Source of the DNA: Thermalbibacter longus
Lineage (GTDB): Bacteria > Chloroflexota > Chloroflexia > Thermomicrobiales > Thermomicrobiaceae
DNA: 64,000 nt
Reading direction: 5' to 3'
NCBI RefSeq assembly: GCF_023806485.1
Contig: NZ_JAMSLR010000003.1
Span: forward strand, 314,965-378,964
Numbering within the stretch: position 1 is the first letter of the stretch; each line of letters starts with the position of its first letter. This document shows, in pieces, positions 25,768 to 34,025 of the stretch. The position numbers and the translations under genes are program-made. The notes beneath the pieces were generated by a model. That model was not told where the DNA came from. It made no database searches and worked only from the letters and a program-made list of their open reading frames with translations.

Positions 25768-26831
25768 GGTCGAATTCGGGCAACGAGGTCCGCATACGCG
25801 TGGGGATCTAGGTCGCCCGGCGGCGCCACGAAGACGTGCGTAACACCGATCTCCGCCAGCCGGCGCAGCCGGGCTCTGATCTCCTCTGCCGATCCGACAT
25901 GACTGACGGCCGCGACCAGCTCGGTCGGGATCAGGCGTCGTGCTGTGGCGAGATCACCGAGCTCTCTCGCAGCGCTCAGCCCACCGCCTCGCGCCAGCAC
26001 CTCCTCGGTACGCATCACCTCGCGCAGGCGAGCAATGAGTGCGGGCACGTCGAACCCAGGGACTTCGAGCTGCCTAGCCATGCCAGGCAACGTGCAGAGC
26101 AGCGCCAGCAGGCTCTTGCGCCGCTCGAGGATCGGCTCCGGGTCATCGGTCACGGTGATCGCGGTGCGGACGAAGATGCTGAACGCGTCGGGATCTCGCC
26201 CTGCCATTTCGACTTTCCGGCGGAGCTCGGGTACGAGGCGGCGCAGAAACGGCTCGCTGGCGAAGTCGGCAATCAGCACGCCGTCAGCCTGGCTCGTGGC
26301 TAGGGCCAGCGCGCGTGGCCCAAGCGCGGCCAGATAGATCGGGATCGAAGGCTGCACTGGGCCGAACGCGAGGCGCCAGTCCTGCACACGAAACTGCCCC
26401 GAGGACGAGGCCCGGTACGGCGGTTGCCACCACTGGCGCAGCAGCGCGATCGTCTCTCGCAGCGCGCGGAGCGGCTGCCCGGTCTCGATTCCCAGGCTTA
26501 CCCGGTACCACTCCGGCTGGCCACGGCCTAGCCCGAGGAACGCTCGGCCACCGGAGAGTCGGTCGAGCGTCACCGCCGACATCGCGAGCAAGACCGGATG
26601 CCGGAGGTACGGGTTCGTAACGCCCGTGCCGAGCCGGATACGCTCGGTGCGGTTCGCCGCCGCGCCCAGCACGGCGAAGGCGTCCCAGCCATCAGGGTCC
26701 TCGCTGAGCCAGGCCGAGTGCAACCCGGCCTGGTCGGCGACCTCGATGATGCGAATCGCCTCGCGGGCCGCTCGCTGCGGGTCGGCGCTGCGCGCCCACG
26801 GATGGTGCGAGAGGTCGAGGCAGAACTCCAT
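25764..26831 (-). CDS. LLM class flavin-dependent oxidoreductase
   Basis: A 355-residue luciferase-like TIM-barrel protein: FCLDLSHHPWA, AWLSEDPDGWDAFAVLGAAANRT, RIRLGTGVTNPYLRHP, AFLGLGRGQPEW and PIYLAALGPRALALA. These are typical of F420- or FMN-dependent members of the family (methylenetetrahydromethanopterin-reductase-like). Cofactor choice cannot be fixed by eye. It lies 15 bases downstream of the amidase gene on the same strand, so it is probably the third gene of a small-protein/amidase/oxidoreductase operon. Confidence 0.83.
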   Translation of the reverse strand: MEFCLDLSHHPWARSADPQRAAREAIRIIEVADQAGLHSAWLSEDPDGWDAFAVLGAAANRTERIRLGTGVTNPYLRHPVLLAMSAVTLDRLSGGRAFLGLGRGQPEWYRVSLGIETGQPLRALRETIALLRQWWQPPYRASSSGQFRVQDWRLAFGPVQPSIPIYLAALGPRALALATSQADGVLIADFASEPFLRRLVPELRRKVEMAGRDPDAFSIFVRTAITVTDDPEPILERRKSLLALLCTLPGMARQLEVPGFDVPALIARLREVMRTEEVLARGGGLSAARELGDLATARRLIPTELVAAVSHVGSAEEIRARLRRLAEIGVTHVFVAPPGDLDPHAYADLVARIRP

Positions 26832-26846
26832 GATGCCGGGCGTCCC

Positions 26847-28244
26847 TCAGAGCGGTGGCTGGCGGAGGTGCCAGTCCGTGCGCGCCTGGTAGGCCCGCGC
26901 CACCGCCAGCAGCCGGTTCTCCGAACCGGCCGCGCCGACGAGCTGGAGTCCGGTTGGCAGCCCGCGCTCGCCGAAGCCGTTCGGCACGCTGATGGCCGGC
27001 AACCCTGCCAGGTTCCCAGCGCTACCGAGCGGCAGACGGCGTCCCTTACCCGCATAGTCGTCGAAGCGCATGCTCAGCGGGCTGGCGACGACCGCCGTCG
27101 CCGGGTGCACGATGGCGTCGTAGCGAGCCAGCAGCGCGCTGAGCGCCGCGCGCGCCTGTCGCCGGATGCGCATGGCCCGCAGGTAGTCCACCGCGGGGAT
27201 GGTCAGGCCAGCGTAGCCGCCTGTCCGGTCTTCCGGCGCGGTCAACCCCAGGAGAATGCCGGAATGGAGCATCTCCTCGAAGGCCGAGGCTGCCTCGGCG
27301 CTCAGGATCAGCCGGGCCGTCTCGTTATACGGGAAGTCGGGCAGCGTCACGGGTTCCAGGTGGGCGAACTCGCCCAGCACGCCGAGCGCCGCCTCGAAGT
27401 TGGCCCGCACTTCAGGCTGCGCGGTCTCCAGACTCTCTTCCAGCACGCCGATCCGGAACCCCTGCGTTGGTTCGTCTTCGGGCCGGTAGCGGAAGCGCTC
27501 GGGCGACGTCGAGGGGTCGTTCGGATCCGGGCCGGCGATGGCGTCGAGCACTAGGCCGCAGTCGTCGGCGCTGCGGCACATCGGCCCGATCTTGTCCAGC
27601 GTCCAGCTCAGTACCATGCCTCCGAACCGGCTGACGCGACCGTAGGTCGGTCGCAGGCCGGTGATCCCGCAGTAGCTGGACGGGGTGAGGATCGACCCCC
27701 ATGTCTCCGAACCGAGGGCGAAGGGCACGGCGCCAGCACCGACCGCCGATCCGGGGCCGCTTGAGGAACCACCGCTCCAGGCGTCGAGGTTCCAGGGGTT
27801 GAGGCCAGGCCCGGTCAATGAGGCGTTCGGCTGCTCGTACCCCATCCCGCCAGCCAGCTCGACGGTGCCGAGCTTGGCGACCAGCACCGCGCCGGCGTCC
27901 CGCAACCGTGCGATAACCGTCGCATCGAAGTCGAAGCGCTGCTCACGTAGCGGCTCGGCTCCCCAGGTGGTCGGGTATCCGGCCGCGGCCAGCAGATCCT
28001 TGGCGCCATACGGGATCCCGTGGAGCGGTCCGCGATCGAGCCCGGCGGCCAGTTCCGCCTCCGCGAGCTGGGCCTCGCGGAGCGCCCGCTCTCTGGTAAC
28101 AGTGACCACCGCGTTGAGCCGCCGGCCGACCGTCTCCAGCCGGTCGATAAAGTACTCGGCCAGTTCGGTCGGCGTCGTCTCCCCCGCTCGAAGGAGCTTC
28201 CCGAGTTCGCGAATGCTCAGATAGGCGAATTCGCGGGTTGCCAC
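26847..28244 (-). CDS. Amidase signature family amidase
   Basis: A 465-residue amidase. The Ser-Ser-Lys triad is visible: the Lys in HGIPYGAKDLL, the cis-Ser in the glycine/serine-rich SGGSSSGPGSAVGAG, and the nucleophile Ser in FALGSETWGSILTPSSYCG, where many relatives have GTDTGGSIR. The enzyme hydrolyses a carboxamide or acts as a GatA-like amidotransferase subunit. The SETWGSILTP variant resembles AtzE- and Asp-tRNA-amidotransferase-like stand-alone amidases. The GTG start has GGGAGAGGGAAG upstream. A 64-residue helical protein is encoded 15 bases upstream. Confidence 0.88.
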   Translation of the reverse strand: MATREFAYLSIRELGKLLRAGETTPTELAEYFIDRLETVGRRLNAVVTVTRERALREAQLAEAELAAGLDRGPLHGIPYGAKDLLAAAGYPTTWGAEPLREQRFDFDATVIARLRDAGAVLVAKLGTVELAGGMGYEQPNASLTGPGLNPWNLDAWSGGSSSGPGSAVGAGAVPFALGSETWGSILTPSSYCGITGLRPTYGRVSRFGGMVLSWTLDKIGPMCRSADDCGLVLDAIAGPDPNDPSTSPERFRYRPEDEPTQGFRIGVLEESLETAQPEVRANFEAALGVLGEFAHLEPVTLPDFPYNETARLILSAEAASAFEEMLHSGILLGLTAPEDRTGGYAGLTIPAVDYLRAMRIRRQARAALSALLARYDAIVHPATAVVASPLSMRFDDYAGKGRRLPLGSAGNLAGLPAISVPNGFGERGLPTGLQLVGAAGSENRLLAVARAYQARTDWHLRQPPL

Positions 28245-28259
28245 GGCTTCCCTCTCCCC

Positions 28260-28454
28260 TCACGGCACGAAGGTGAAGTCCGGCTCGTCGGCGTTGTCCA
28301 GCGCTCGCTGGCGGAGCGTCGCCGCTGCCTGCACGAGCTGCTCCAGATCCTCGCGGATCTCTTCCCACTGCGGCTCGGTAAACCGGTCCGGAAACCGGTT
28401 CCGCAGGCTGGCCAACCGCCGCTCGATCTCGCCGGTCATCTGGGGATCGGTCAT
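28260..28454 (-). CDS. Small helical partner of the amidase (GatC/AtzG-like, tentative)
   Basis: A 64-residue, highly charged helical protein with the core RRLASLRNRFPDRFTEPQWEEIREDLEQLVQAAATLRQ and the tail DEPDFTFVP. GGAGGAGGG precedes ATG 28454, and the stop is 15 bases before the amidase start. Size, position and the acidic-aromatic tail resemble GatC and AtzG, which clamp onto amidase-signature enzymes. Direct sequence similarity is too weak to call by eye, so the partner role is inference. Confidence 0.62.
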   Translation of the reverse strand: MTDPQMTGEIERRLASLRNRFPDRFTEPQWEEIREDLEQLVQAAATLRQRALDNADEPDFTFVP

Positions 28455-28595
28455 GGTTCCCTCCTCCTGCCTGTCTCCGTGGCGCACCTGGCACTATACG
28501 GCGGAGACGCGTGGCTGTCAGCACTGCGGAAGCTCGGGCTCGGGACTGCGAGCCCGTCTATCGCGCTTATCGCGCTCCAGTGAGGCGACTCCGGT

Positions 28596-29027
28596 CTACT
28601 GGCCCTGCCCTTGTGGCGTGGGGATGACGAGCACCTGGCCCGCTTGCAAGGTATTCGGATCGCTGATGTTGTTCGCGTCGATCAGGGCCTGCACATCGAC
28701 GTTGAATTTCGCGGCGATACCGAAGAGCGTGTCGCCAGGCTGCACCACGTAGGAGGTGGGAGTCTCTCCACTCGGCTGGGAGCCTTCCGGTGTCGAGTTG
28801 CCTTCGGGGACAGCGGTCGGTGTCGCGCTGGGGTTTACGGCTGGCCCAGGTGTCGGCGTGACGATCTCGAGCATCACTGGGGACGTGGGAGTCGGCGTGG
28901 CGCTCGGTGTCGGAGTCGCCTCCGGTTCGCTCAGGCCGAGACAGCTCGCCGTCAGCAGTCCGCAGAGCAGAAGCCTCACCCACCGCAGCGCGCGCCAGGC
29001 ATCGGGTGCAGACCCTTGCCGGCCCAT
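28596..29027 (-). CDS. LysM domain lipoprotein
   Basis: A 143-residue secreted protein. The N-terminus has a lipobox-type signal (LLLCGLLTASCLG, with the lipidated Cys expected in TASC). A Pro/Thr-rich linker follows (EATPTPSATPTPTSP and repeats), and one LysM domain ends the protein: SYVVQPGDTLFGIAAKFNV...IPTPQG. LysM binds peptidoglycan N-acetylglucosamine. GGAGGGG precedes ATG 29027. It is last in the minus-strand cluster that includes the PIP synthase and PimA-like genes. Confidence 0.85.
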   Translation of the reverse strand: MGRQGSAPDAWRALRWVRLLLCGLLTASCLGLSEPEATPTPSATPTPTSPVMLEIVTPTPGPAVNPSATPTAVPEGNSTPEGSQPSGETPTSYVVQPGDTLFGIAAKFNVDVQALIDANNISDPNTLQAGQVLVIPTPQGQGQ

Positions 29028-29096
29028 AGCCCCTCCCACTCGAAGCTCGGTCCTTTCCGCCGCTAAGCATAGCAGCGATCGGTGCTGGCCAGTCAC

Positions 29097-29357
29097 CTAC
29101 CCCTGCTCTGTCCCCGGCTCGGGACCGAAGAGACGCTGCTGCAGGCTCCGGATCCGCTCTCGCCGCTCGCGCTCGGTCGCCGGATCCGGCTCCCAACGCA
29201 GCCGGAGGACAGAACCCCTCCGGGTTCCCTTCGGCAGAATGGCGAGCGGGACGACCAGTTGCTGGCCGTCGTCCAGCACCAGCACGGCAAGTGGTTCCCC
29301 TCGCTCGTCCGACTCGATCCGGTCCACAGCGGCAATAAGTGCCGGCTCGCTACCCAT
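29097..29357 (-). CDS. DUF3006 family protein
   Basis: An 86-residue protein with the small beta-barrel DUF3006 pattern: AAVDRIESDERGEPLAVLVLDDGQ, LVVPLAILPKGTRRGSVLRL and a charged C-terminal helix (ERERRERIRSLQQRL). The ATG at 29357 lies inside the last codons of the upstream MBL-hydrolase gene, overlapping it by eight bases. DUF3006 genes commonly follow ComEC-like metallo-hydrolases, as here. Confidence 0.8.
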   Translation of the reverse strand: MGSEPALIAAVDRIESDERGEPLAVLVLDDGQQLVVPLAILPKGTRRGSVLRLRWEPDPATERERRERIRSLQQRLFGPEPGTEQG

Positions 29358-30300
29358 CGACGGGCCCTCCGCTGACCTGTACCCGATAGCTCGTCCCGTC
29401 GCTCTCGATAAGCACCGTGCCGTCGACATCGGTCCGGTAGACTGCGACGCCGGCAGCACGGAGGCGATTGACCACTTCGGCGTGCGGATGACCGTAGGGA
29501 TTATCTGCACCGGCTGAGATGACCGCGATCGCTGGCCGCACCGCGTCGATCAGCTCGGGCGTGGTTGAGGTCTGGCTGCCATGATGGGGAACCTGCAAGA
29601 CCGGTGCGCGTAGCCCGCCGTCTTCCAGCGCGACGAGCTGGCGCTCCGCTGGTGCCTCGATGTCACCGGTCAACAGGACCGTGACCGCGCCGTGCACGAG
29701 ACGGACCACCAGCGCGTTGTCGTTGTCCGCGACCTCGCCGCTCTCGTCTCGCAGGAGCGGATCGCGCGGCCAGAGGATCTCCAGCCTGACGTGCTCTCCC
29801 AGCATGAACGCCTGGCCGCGGCGGGCCCGCTGAGCCGGAACGGCCTGATCGGCCACACGCTCCAGCGTCTCCAGGTATGCCTGGTTGGTCGACGGCAGCG
29901 CGGGATCGACGAAGGTGCCGATCGCGAATGAGTCGAGCACCACGGGCATGCCGCCGACGTGGTCTTGATCGGGGTGACTCAAGAGCAGGTAGTCGAGCCG
30001 GCTTACTCCCCGGGCCTCGAAGAATGGGCCGATGACTTCCTGCACGTCGCGCGCGCTGTTGCCGGCGTCGTAGAGCAGCGCGTGACCGTCGGCCGTGACG
30101 ACGGCCACGGCCAGGGCCTGCCCGACGTCGAGGAAGGCGATGGTCGTCTGACCGCCACTTGCGGACGGCTCTACGCTGGTACCGCGTAGCCAGCCGGAAC
30201 GGGCCAGCAGCGTGAGCGCGGCCAGGAGCAGCAGGCCCAGTAGCAGCACCCAGGCCGGCAGGCGAAATCTTTCCCGCCGGGCCCTTCGACCTCGTACCAC
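29350..30300 (-). CDS. Membrane-anchored ComEC/Rec2-like MBL-fold hydrolase
   Basis: A 316-residue protein. One N-terminal transmembrane helix (LPAWVLLLGLLLLAALTLLA) anchors a metallo-beta-lactamase domain of the ComEC C-terminal type: IAFLDVGQALAVAV, LLYDAGNSA, the metal motif LLSHPDQDHVGGMPVV (HxxxDH-like), LLTGDIEAPAE, VPHHGSQTSTTPEL and VISAGADNPYGHPHAEV. It lacks the ComEC channel region, so it is a stand-alone extracytoplasmic hydrolase, possibly a phosphodiesterase or nuclease. The GTG start lies five bases past the end of the PIP synthase gene. Confidence 0.87.
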   Translation of the reverse strand: MVRGRRARRERFRLPAWVLLLGLLLLAALTLLARSGWLRGTSVEPSASGGQTTIAFLDVGQALAVAVVTADGHALLYDAGNSARDVQEVIGPFFEARGVSRLDYLLLSHPDQDHVGGMPVVLDSFAIGTFVDPALPSTNQAYLETLERVADQAVPAQRARRGQAFMLGEHVRLEILWPRDPLLRDESGEVADNDNALVVRLVHGAVTVLLTGDIEAPAERQLVALEDGGLRAPVLQVPHHGSQTSTTPELIDAVRPAIAVISAGADNPYGHPHAEVVNRLRAAGVAVYRTDVDGTVLIESDGTSYRVQVSGGPVDG

Positions 30301-30304
30301 GGCA

Positions 30305-30922
30305 TCATCCCCGAGGTGTGCCAGGCTGTTGGGGCCGGTCGAGTGCCCGGCTCCGGCGCCACATCAGATAGGTGCGCTGTAGCACCGTCAGATTGGTCGC
30401 GATCGCCAGAATCCAGAGAACCCAGACCGGCCGGTTGAGGAGCAGGAACAGCGCCAGCACGACGATCCGTTCAGGTCGCGCGAACAGGCCGGCAGTCAAT
30501 GGCACTCCGGCTGCCTCGGCCCGCGCGCGGGCGTAGCTGACCATCAGCGAGCCGACGATGGTGGCATAACAGAGCAGCACAGCGACCTCTCCCAGGCCTG
30601 CGCGCAGGATATGGACGAGCAGCCCGCCGACGAGGACCGCCTCCGAGTACCGATCCAGCGTCGAGTCGAGGAAGCCCCCGAAGCGGGTGACACGCCGGGT
30701 CGCGCGGGCAACCGCGCCGTCCAGCATGTCGAAAGCGCCGGCAAGGAGCGCTAGCACTCCGGCCAGCCTGAGATGACCGGAAGCGATGACCAGAGCCACC
30801 CCGAAGTTGAGGAAGAACCCGATCACGGTCAGCGCGTTCGGCGAGAGCCGGGTGCGGGCGACGAACTCCCCGACCCGATGGAGTCGTCCGCGTACGCGGT
30901 CGGCCACGATGGAGCTGATCAT
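30305..30922 (-). CDS. CDP-alcohol phosphatidyltransferase (phosphatidylinositol-phosphate synthase type)
   Basis: A 205-residue integral membrane enzyme. The catalytic CDP-alcohol motif DGAVARATRRVTRFGGFLDS continues into TLD, giving D-G-x2-A-R-x8-G-x3-D-x3-D with all acidic residues present. Six transmembrane helices are expected. The enzyme transfers a diacylglycerol phosphate from CDP-DAG to an alcohol. Next to a PimA-like glycosyltransferase it is most likely an inositol-phosphate transferase, as in Actinobacteria. Its ATG overlaps the PimA-like stop (ATGA). Confidence 0.85.
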   Translation of the reverse strand: MISSIVADRVRGRLHRVGEFVARTRLSPNALTVIGFFLNFGVALVIASGHLRLAGVLALLAGAFDMLDGAVARATRRVTRFGGFLDSTLDRYSEAVLVGGLLVHILRAGLGEVAVLLCYATIVGSLMVSYARARAEAAGVPLTAGLFARPERIVVLALFLLLNRPVWVLWILAIATNLTVLQRTYLMWRRSRALDRPQQPGTPRG

Positions 30923-32115
30923 GGTGTCTCACCACTCCACCAGCCACGCAGCGGGATGCGGGTGATCGACGGCCGGGGAACCGGCGTTGCCGCCTTCCGG
31001 ATGTCCACGGCCCGCAGTCGCTCGTAGTAGGCCAGCGTCTGCTCGGCGATCACCGACCAGGAAAATCGCTCGGCACGCTGCCGCCCTGCCCGGCCCAGCC
31101 GCTCGCGCAGGTCACGGTCGGCCAGCAGGTGCACGAGCGCCAGCGCCAGCGCCTCCGGATTCTTGCGCTCCACCAGCAATCCCTCGACTCCATGCCGGAC
31201 CACGTAGCGGTAGCCCCGGATGTCGGAGGCGACCACGGGTCTGCCGCTCGCCATCGCCTCCAGCAAGACGATCCCGAAGCTCTCCCGGCCGGTGGCCGGG
31301 GAGCAGAACACGTCGCAGGATGTGTAGTAGCGCGGCAGCTCGTGTGGCGCGATCGGCCCGACGAAGTGGAGGTGCGACTCCAGCTCGTAGCGATCGATCA
31401 ACCACTGGAACCGGCGTGGATCGCCTGGGCCGACGACCAGGAGCAGGCAGGCAGGAAACTCGCGCCGCACCAGCGCCAGCGCTTCCAGGAGATACTTGAA
31501 CCCTTTCCGCGACTCATTGTACCGGCCGACGAAGAGGATCGTCGGCCGGTCACCGAACCGCTGGATGGGCGGCACATCCGGCCGGAACACCTCCACATCG
31601 ATCCCGTTCGGGATCAACTCGTAGTGGCCCGGAAAGTAGCGGCTCACGAACTCCAGCGCTGCCGGTGAGACGGCGATCCGCCCATGGAGCTTGCTGAAGA
31701 AATGCGCGAGTACCGGCTTACCGTAGAGATAACCGAGGTTGTGCGAGCGCGCGGCGTGAAACGTTCCCACGTTGACCGTCCGTGAGTGGAGCAGGACGAG
31801 AAGCGGCAGAGCGGGCGCCAGCGGCTCGTGGAGGTGGATGATATCGAACCGCTCCCGCTGGAGCAGATCTTTGACCTTGCCCGAGACGAAGGGCGAGAGC
31901 GTGATACGAGCCGTCGAGCCGTTCGCCGGGATTGGGACAGCCGTCCCGAGCTTGATGAAGTGGCCGTCATCGTACTCGTCTTCGCCGAGCGAGCGCGGGG
32001 TAAGCACGCGCGTCTCGTGCCCACGCTTCCGGAACTGGGCATCGAGGTGCAAGATATGCTCGTTGACGCCGCCGGGGAAGGTGAAGTCGAAGGGTGAGAC
32101 CAGGAGGATCTTCAT
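30919..32115 (-). CDS. PimA-like GT4 glycosyltransferase
   Basis: A 398-residue GT4 enzyme starting KILLVSPFDFTFPGGVNEHI. It has FHAARSHNLGYLYGKP, the domain hinge RIAVSPAALEFVSRYFPGHYELIPNGID, TILFVGRYNESRKGFKYLLEAL, and the C-terminal PATGRESFGIVLLEAMASGRPVVA (ESFGxxxxE). The overall pattern matches phosphatidylinositol alpha-mannosyltransferase PimA, which uses GDP-mannose. The ATG at 32115 is chosen because similarity begins there. It is the first gene of a minus-strand operon with PIP synthase, the MBL hydrolase, DUF3006 and the LysM lipoprotein. Confidence 0.85.
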   Translation of the reverse strand: MKILLVSPFDFTFPGGVNEHILHLDAQFRKRGHETRVLTPRSLGEDEYDDGHFIKLGTAVPIPANGSTARITLSPFVSGKVKDLLQRERFDIIHLHEPLAPALPLLVLLHSRTVNVGTFHAARSHNLGYLYGKPVLAHFFSKLHGRIAVSPAALEFVSRYFPGHYELIPNGIDVEVFRPDVPPIQRFGDRPTILFVGRYNESRKGFKYLLEALALVRREFPACLLLVVGPGDPRRFQWLIDRYELESHLHFVGPIAPHELPRYYTSCDVFCSPATGRESFGIVLLEAMASGRPVVASDIRGYRYVVRHGVEGLLVERKNPEALALALVHLLADRDLRERLGRAGRQRAERFSWSVIAEQTLAYYERLRAVDIRKAATPVPRPSITRIPLRGWWSGETP

Positions 32116-32181
32116 GGCGCATGCTGTCCCGCATCCAGGCGACCGCCGCATGACCCGATCCGGCCGGGAGGGGGGATCACG

Positions 32182-32355
32182 ATGAACTGGGCCGCCGCGC
32201 TGTTCGCTGCCGGCCTCTGGTGGCTGCTGGCCACTGCCTGGCTTCTGTTGCGACCCAGGCCGCAACCCATGCGTCTCTCCCAGCTCGGACTGCGGCTGCT
32301 CCAGGATCTTCTACCAGGGCTGCTGCTCGGTCTCCTGTTCGGCCGGCTGCTCTGA
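32182..32355 (+). CDS. Small hydrophobic membrane protein (57 aa)
   Basis: A 57-codon frame preceded by GGGAGGGGGG. It encodes one strongly hydrophobic segment (AALFAAGLWWLLATAWLLL), a short basic-amphipathic linker (RPRPQPMRLSQLGLRLL) and a second hydrophobic end (LPGLLLGLLFGRLL). It is divergent from the PimA-like gene, with 66 bases between the start codons, and ends just before the PRC-barrel gene. No family recognised. Confidence 0.45.
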   Translation: MNWAAALFAAGLWWLLATAWLLLRPRPQPMRLSQLGLRLLQDLLPGLLLGLLFGRLL

Positions 32356-32372
32356 TGCCGGGATCCCCAGGC

Positions 32373-32900
32373 TTACCGGCCTGCTGCCCCACCGGTCTCT
32401 GCCGTCCCCGCTTCGTCCGTCTCGACCGCGCTCTCCGGCACGACGACCACATCCCGGCCGATACTGATCACTTGCGCGATCGGAACCGACTGCCGCCGGC
32501 CGAACAGCCCTGCAAGCCCCACCGGCGCGATCTCGATCGTCGTGAGGCGACCGGATGGCGTGTCGATCTCGCCGCCGGCCACAGTGCCTAGCAGGCGCCC
32601 CTGATCGCTTACCACGCGGAGGCTGGTGAATTCTCTGAGACTCAGCAGTTCCCGGTTCGAGTCATCGGACTCTGCCCGCACCACGTCGCGGCCGGGAATC
32701 ATTGCGGCGTCGGGGCCGATGCTGGTCACCGCGTCCATCTCGACGAAGGTCGTGCGCCCGCTGAGCAGCCCGCCGCTGCTAATCTGCAAGCGCACGACCC
32801 GCCGGTCGCCCGGGCTGAGCAGGACATCGGACACCTCGCCGAGCCGCTGGCCGTCCTGGACCGCGACCACCGCCAGTCCCTTGAGGTCTTTGATGTCCAC
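32373..32900 (-). CDS. PRC-barrel domain protein (two domains)
   Basis: A 175-residue protein with two tandem PRC-barrel modules. The first is DLKGLAVVAVQDGQRLGEVSDVLLSPGDRRVVRLQI, and the second starts LREFTSLRVVSDQGRLLGTVAGGEID and ends IDTPSGRLTTIEI. PRC barrels occur in photosynthetic reaction-centre H subunits, RimM and many stress or envelope proteins. Here they form the whole protein with an acidic tail. The start is GTG 32900. No operon partner is evident. Confidence 0.82.
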   Translation of the reverse strand: MDIKDLKGLAVVAVQDGQRLGEVSDVLLSPGDRRVVRLQISSGGLLSGRTTFVEMDAVTSIGPDAAMIPGRDVVRAESDDSNRELLSLREFTSLRVVSDQGRLLGTVAGGEIDTPSGRLTTIEIAPVGLAGLFGRRQSVPIAQVISIGRDVVVVPESAVETDEAGTAETGGAAGR

Positions 32901-33038
32901 GGTCCACGTCCCTTCCAGGCTCTCCGGCTCGAGTCCTCGATCGTCATCATAACCGAAGGTCGGACCTGTTGTCCCGCGCTGGACTTGCGCCCTGTCACCT
33001 GTCTCTGCCGCAGAATCGGTCGATGCCCCGCTAGCCGC

Positions 33039-33827
33039 TCACAGGCTGCCGCGGTACAGGCCGCCGTCGACGAGAATTGTCTGGCCCGTTACGTAGCTGG
33101 CAGCCGGCGACGCCAGGAAGGCCACCACGTTGGCGAACTCCTCGGGCTCGCCGAGCCGCCCCAAGGGGATCCCACTGGCGCTGTCCTGCAGCGCTTCCTC
33201 CAGCGTGATCCCCTGGCGCTCCGCGCGCTGCCGGGCCAGATCGACGATGCGGTCAGTGCGGGTCGAACCCGGGCCGACATTGTTGACCCGGATGTTGTAC
33301 GGCGCCAGCTCGTCGGCGAGCGTCTTGGCGAACCCGACGACGCCCAGGCGGGCGGTGTTCGAGAGAATCAGCCCGCTGATCGGCTGCTTGACCGAGATCG
33401 AGGTGATGGTGACGATGCTGCCGCCTTGCCGCTTGAGATAGGGCACAGCTGCCCGGCAAAGCCGGATCGTGCTCATCAAGTTGAGCTGAATCGCGTCGAG
33501 GTAGGCCTGCTCGTCGAAGTCCTCGAAGCCACCACCAGGAGGCCCGCCAGCGTTGGTCACCAAGATGTCGAGCCGGCCAAAGTGTCGCACGGTCTCGTCG
33601 ACGACGCGTTGTACCTGGGCGGAGTCCCGGGCGTCAGCCACCTGGGCCAGGACGCTCGCGCCGGTCTCCTGGCGGAGGCGCTCAGCGGCTTCCTCGATCC
33701 TCCCAGCATCTCGGGAGAAGATACTGACAGAAGCTCCCTCACGCGCGAAGCCGCGCGCGACTGCGTACCCTAGCCCCTTGCTCGCCGCGGCGACCAACGC
33801 CACCTTGCCCTGGAGTCCGAGATCCAT
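33039..33827 (-). CDS. SDR family oxidoreductase-like protein without the YxxxK motif
   Basis: A 262-residue Rossmann protein with the SDR fold: [24 protein letters not shown] (dinucleotide site), [13 protein letters not shown] (NAG motif), [25 protein letters not shown] and [15 protein letters not shown]. The catalytic Tyr-x3-Lys expected after the Ser strand is absent; that stretch reads [14 protein letters not shown]. It resembles the beta-ketoacyl reductase-like subgroup known to depart from the canonical tetrad. It may bind NAD(P) without normal carbonyl reduction, or use other residues. Stand-alone gene. Confidence 0.82.
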   Translation of the reverse strand: MDLGLQGKVALVAAASKGLGYAVARGFAREGASVSIFSRDAGRIEEAAERLRQETGASVLAQVADARDSAQVQRVVDETVRHFGRLDILVTNAGGPPGGGFEDFDEQAYLDAIQLNLMSTIRLCRAAVPYLKRQGGSIVTITSISVKQPISGLILSNTARLGVVGFAKTLADELAPYNIRVNNVGPGSTRTDRIVDLARQRAERQGITLEEALQDSASGIPLGRLGEPEEFANVVAFLASPAASYVTGQTILVDGGLYRGSL

Positions 33828-33917
33828 CGATGTCCTCCCCTCGCCGGACGGACGAACTCTCCGCCGGGGCTGATTGTAACGGAAGGCGTTCGGCTTCCCG
33901 TCCGGCGCGCTGTCGCC

Positions 33918-33948
33918 TTGAAGACGCGTTTGAACCGCGTGGTATCAT
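33918..33948 (+). promoter_or_regulatory. Candidate promoter of the PBP1A gene
   Basis: TTGAAG (33918-33923), a 19-base spacer and TATCAT (33943-33948). The same stretch contains a direct repeat TTGAACCGCG (33930 and 33950). The spacer is long, so confidence is modest. Confidence 0.35.
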
Positions 33949-34025
33949 CTTGAACCGCGGGCACATTGCTTATGTCCACACTGTGTTCAGGAAGCCCGTA
34001 TCGGGTCACTGAGGGACAAGCACCG

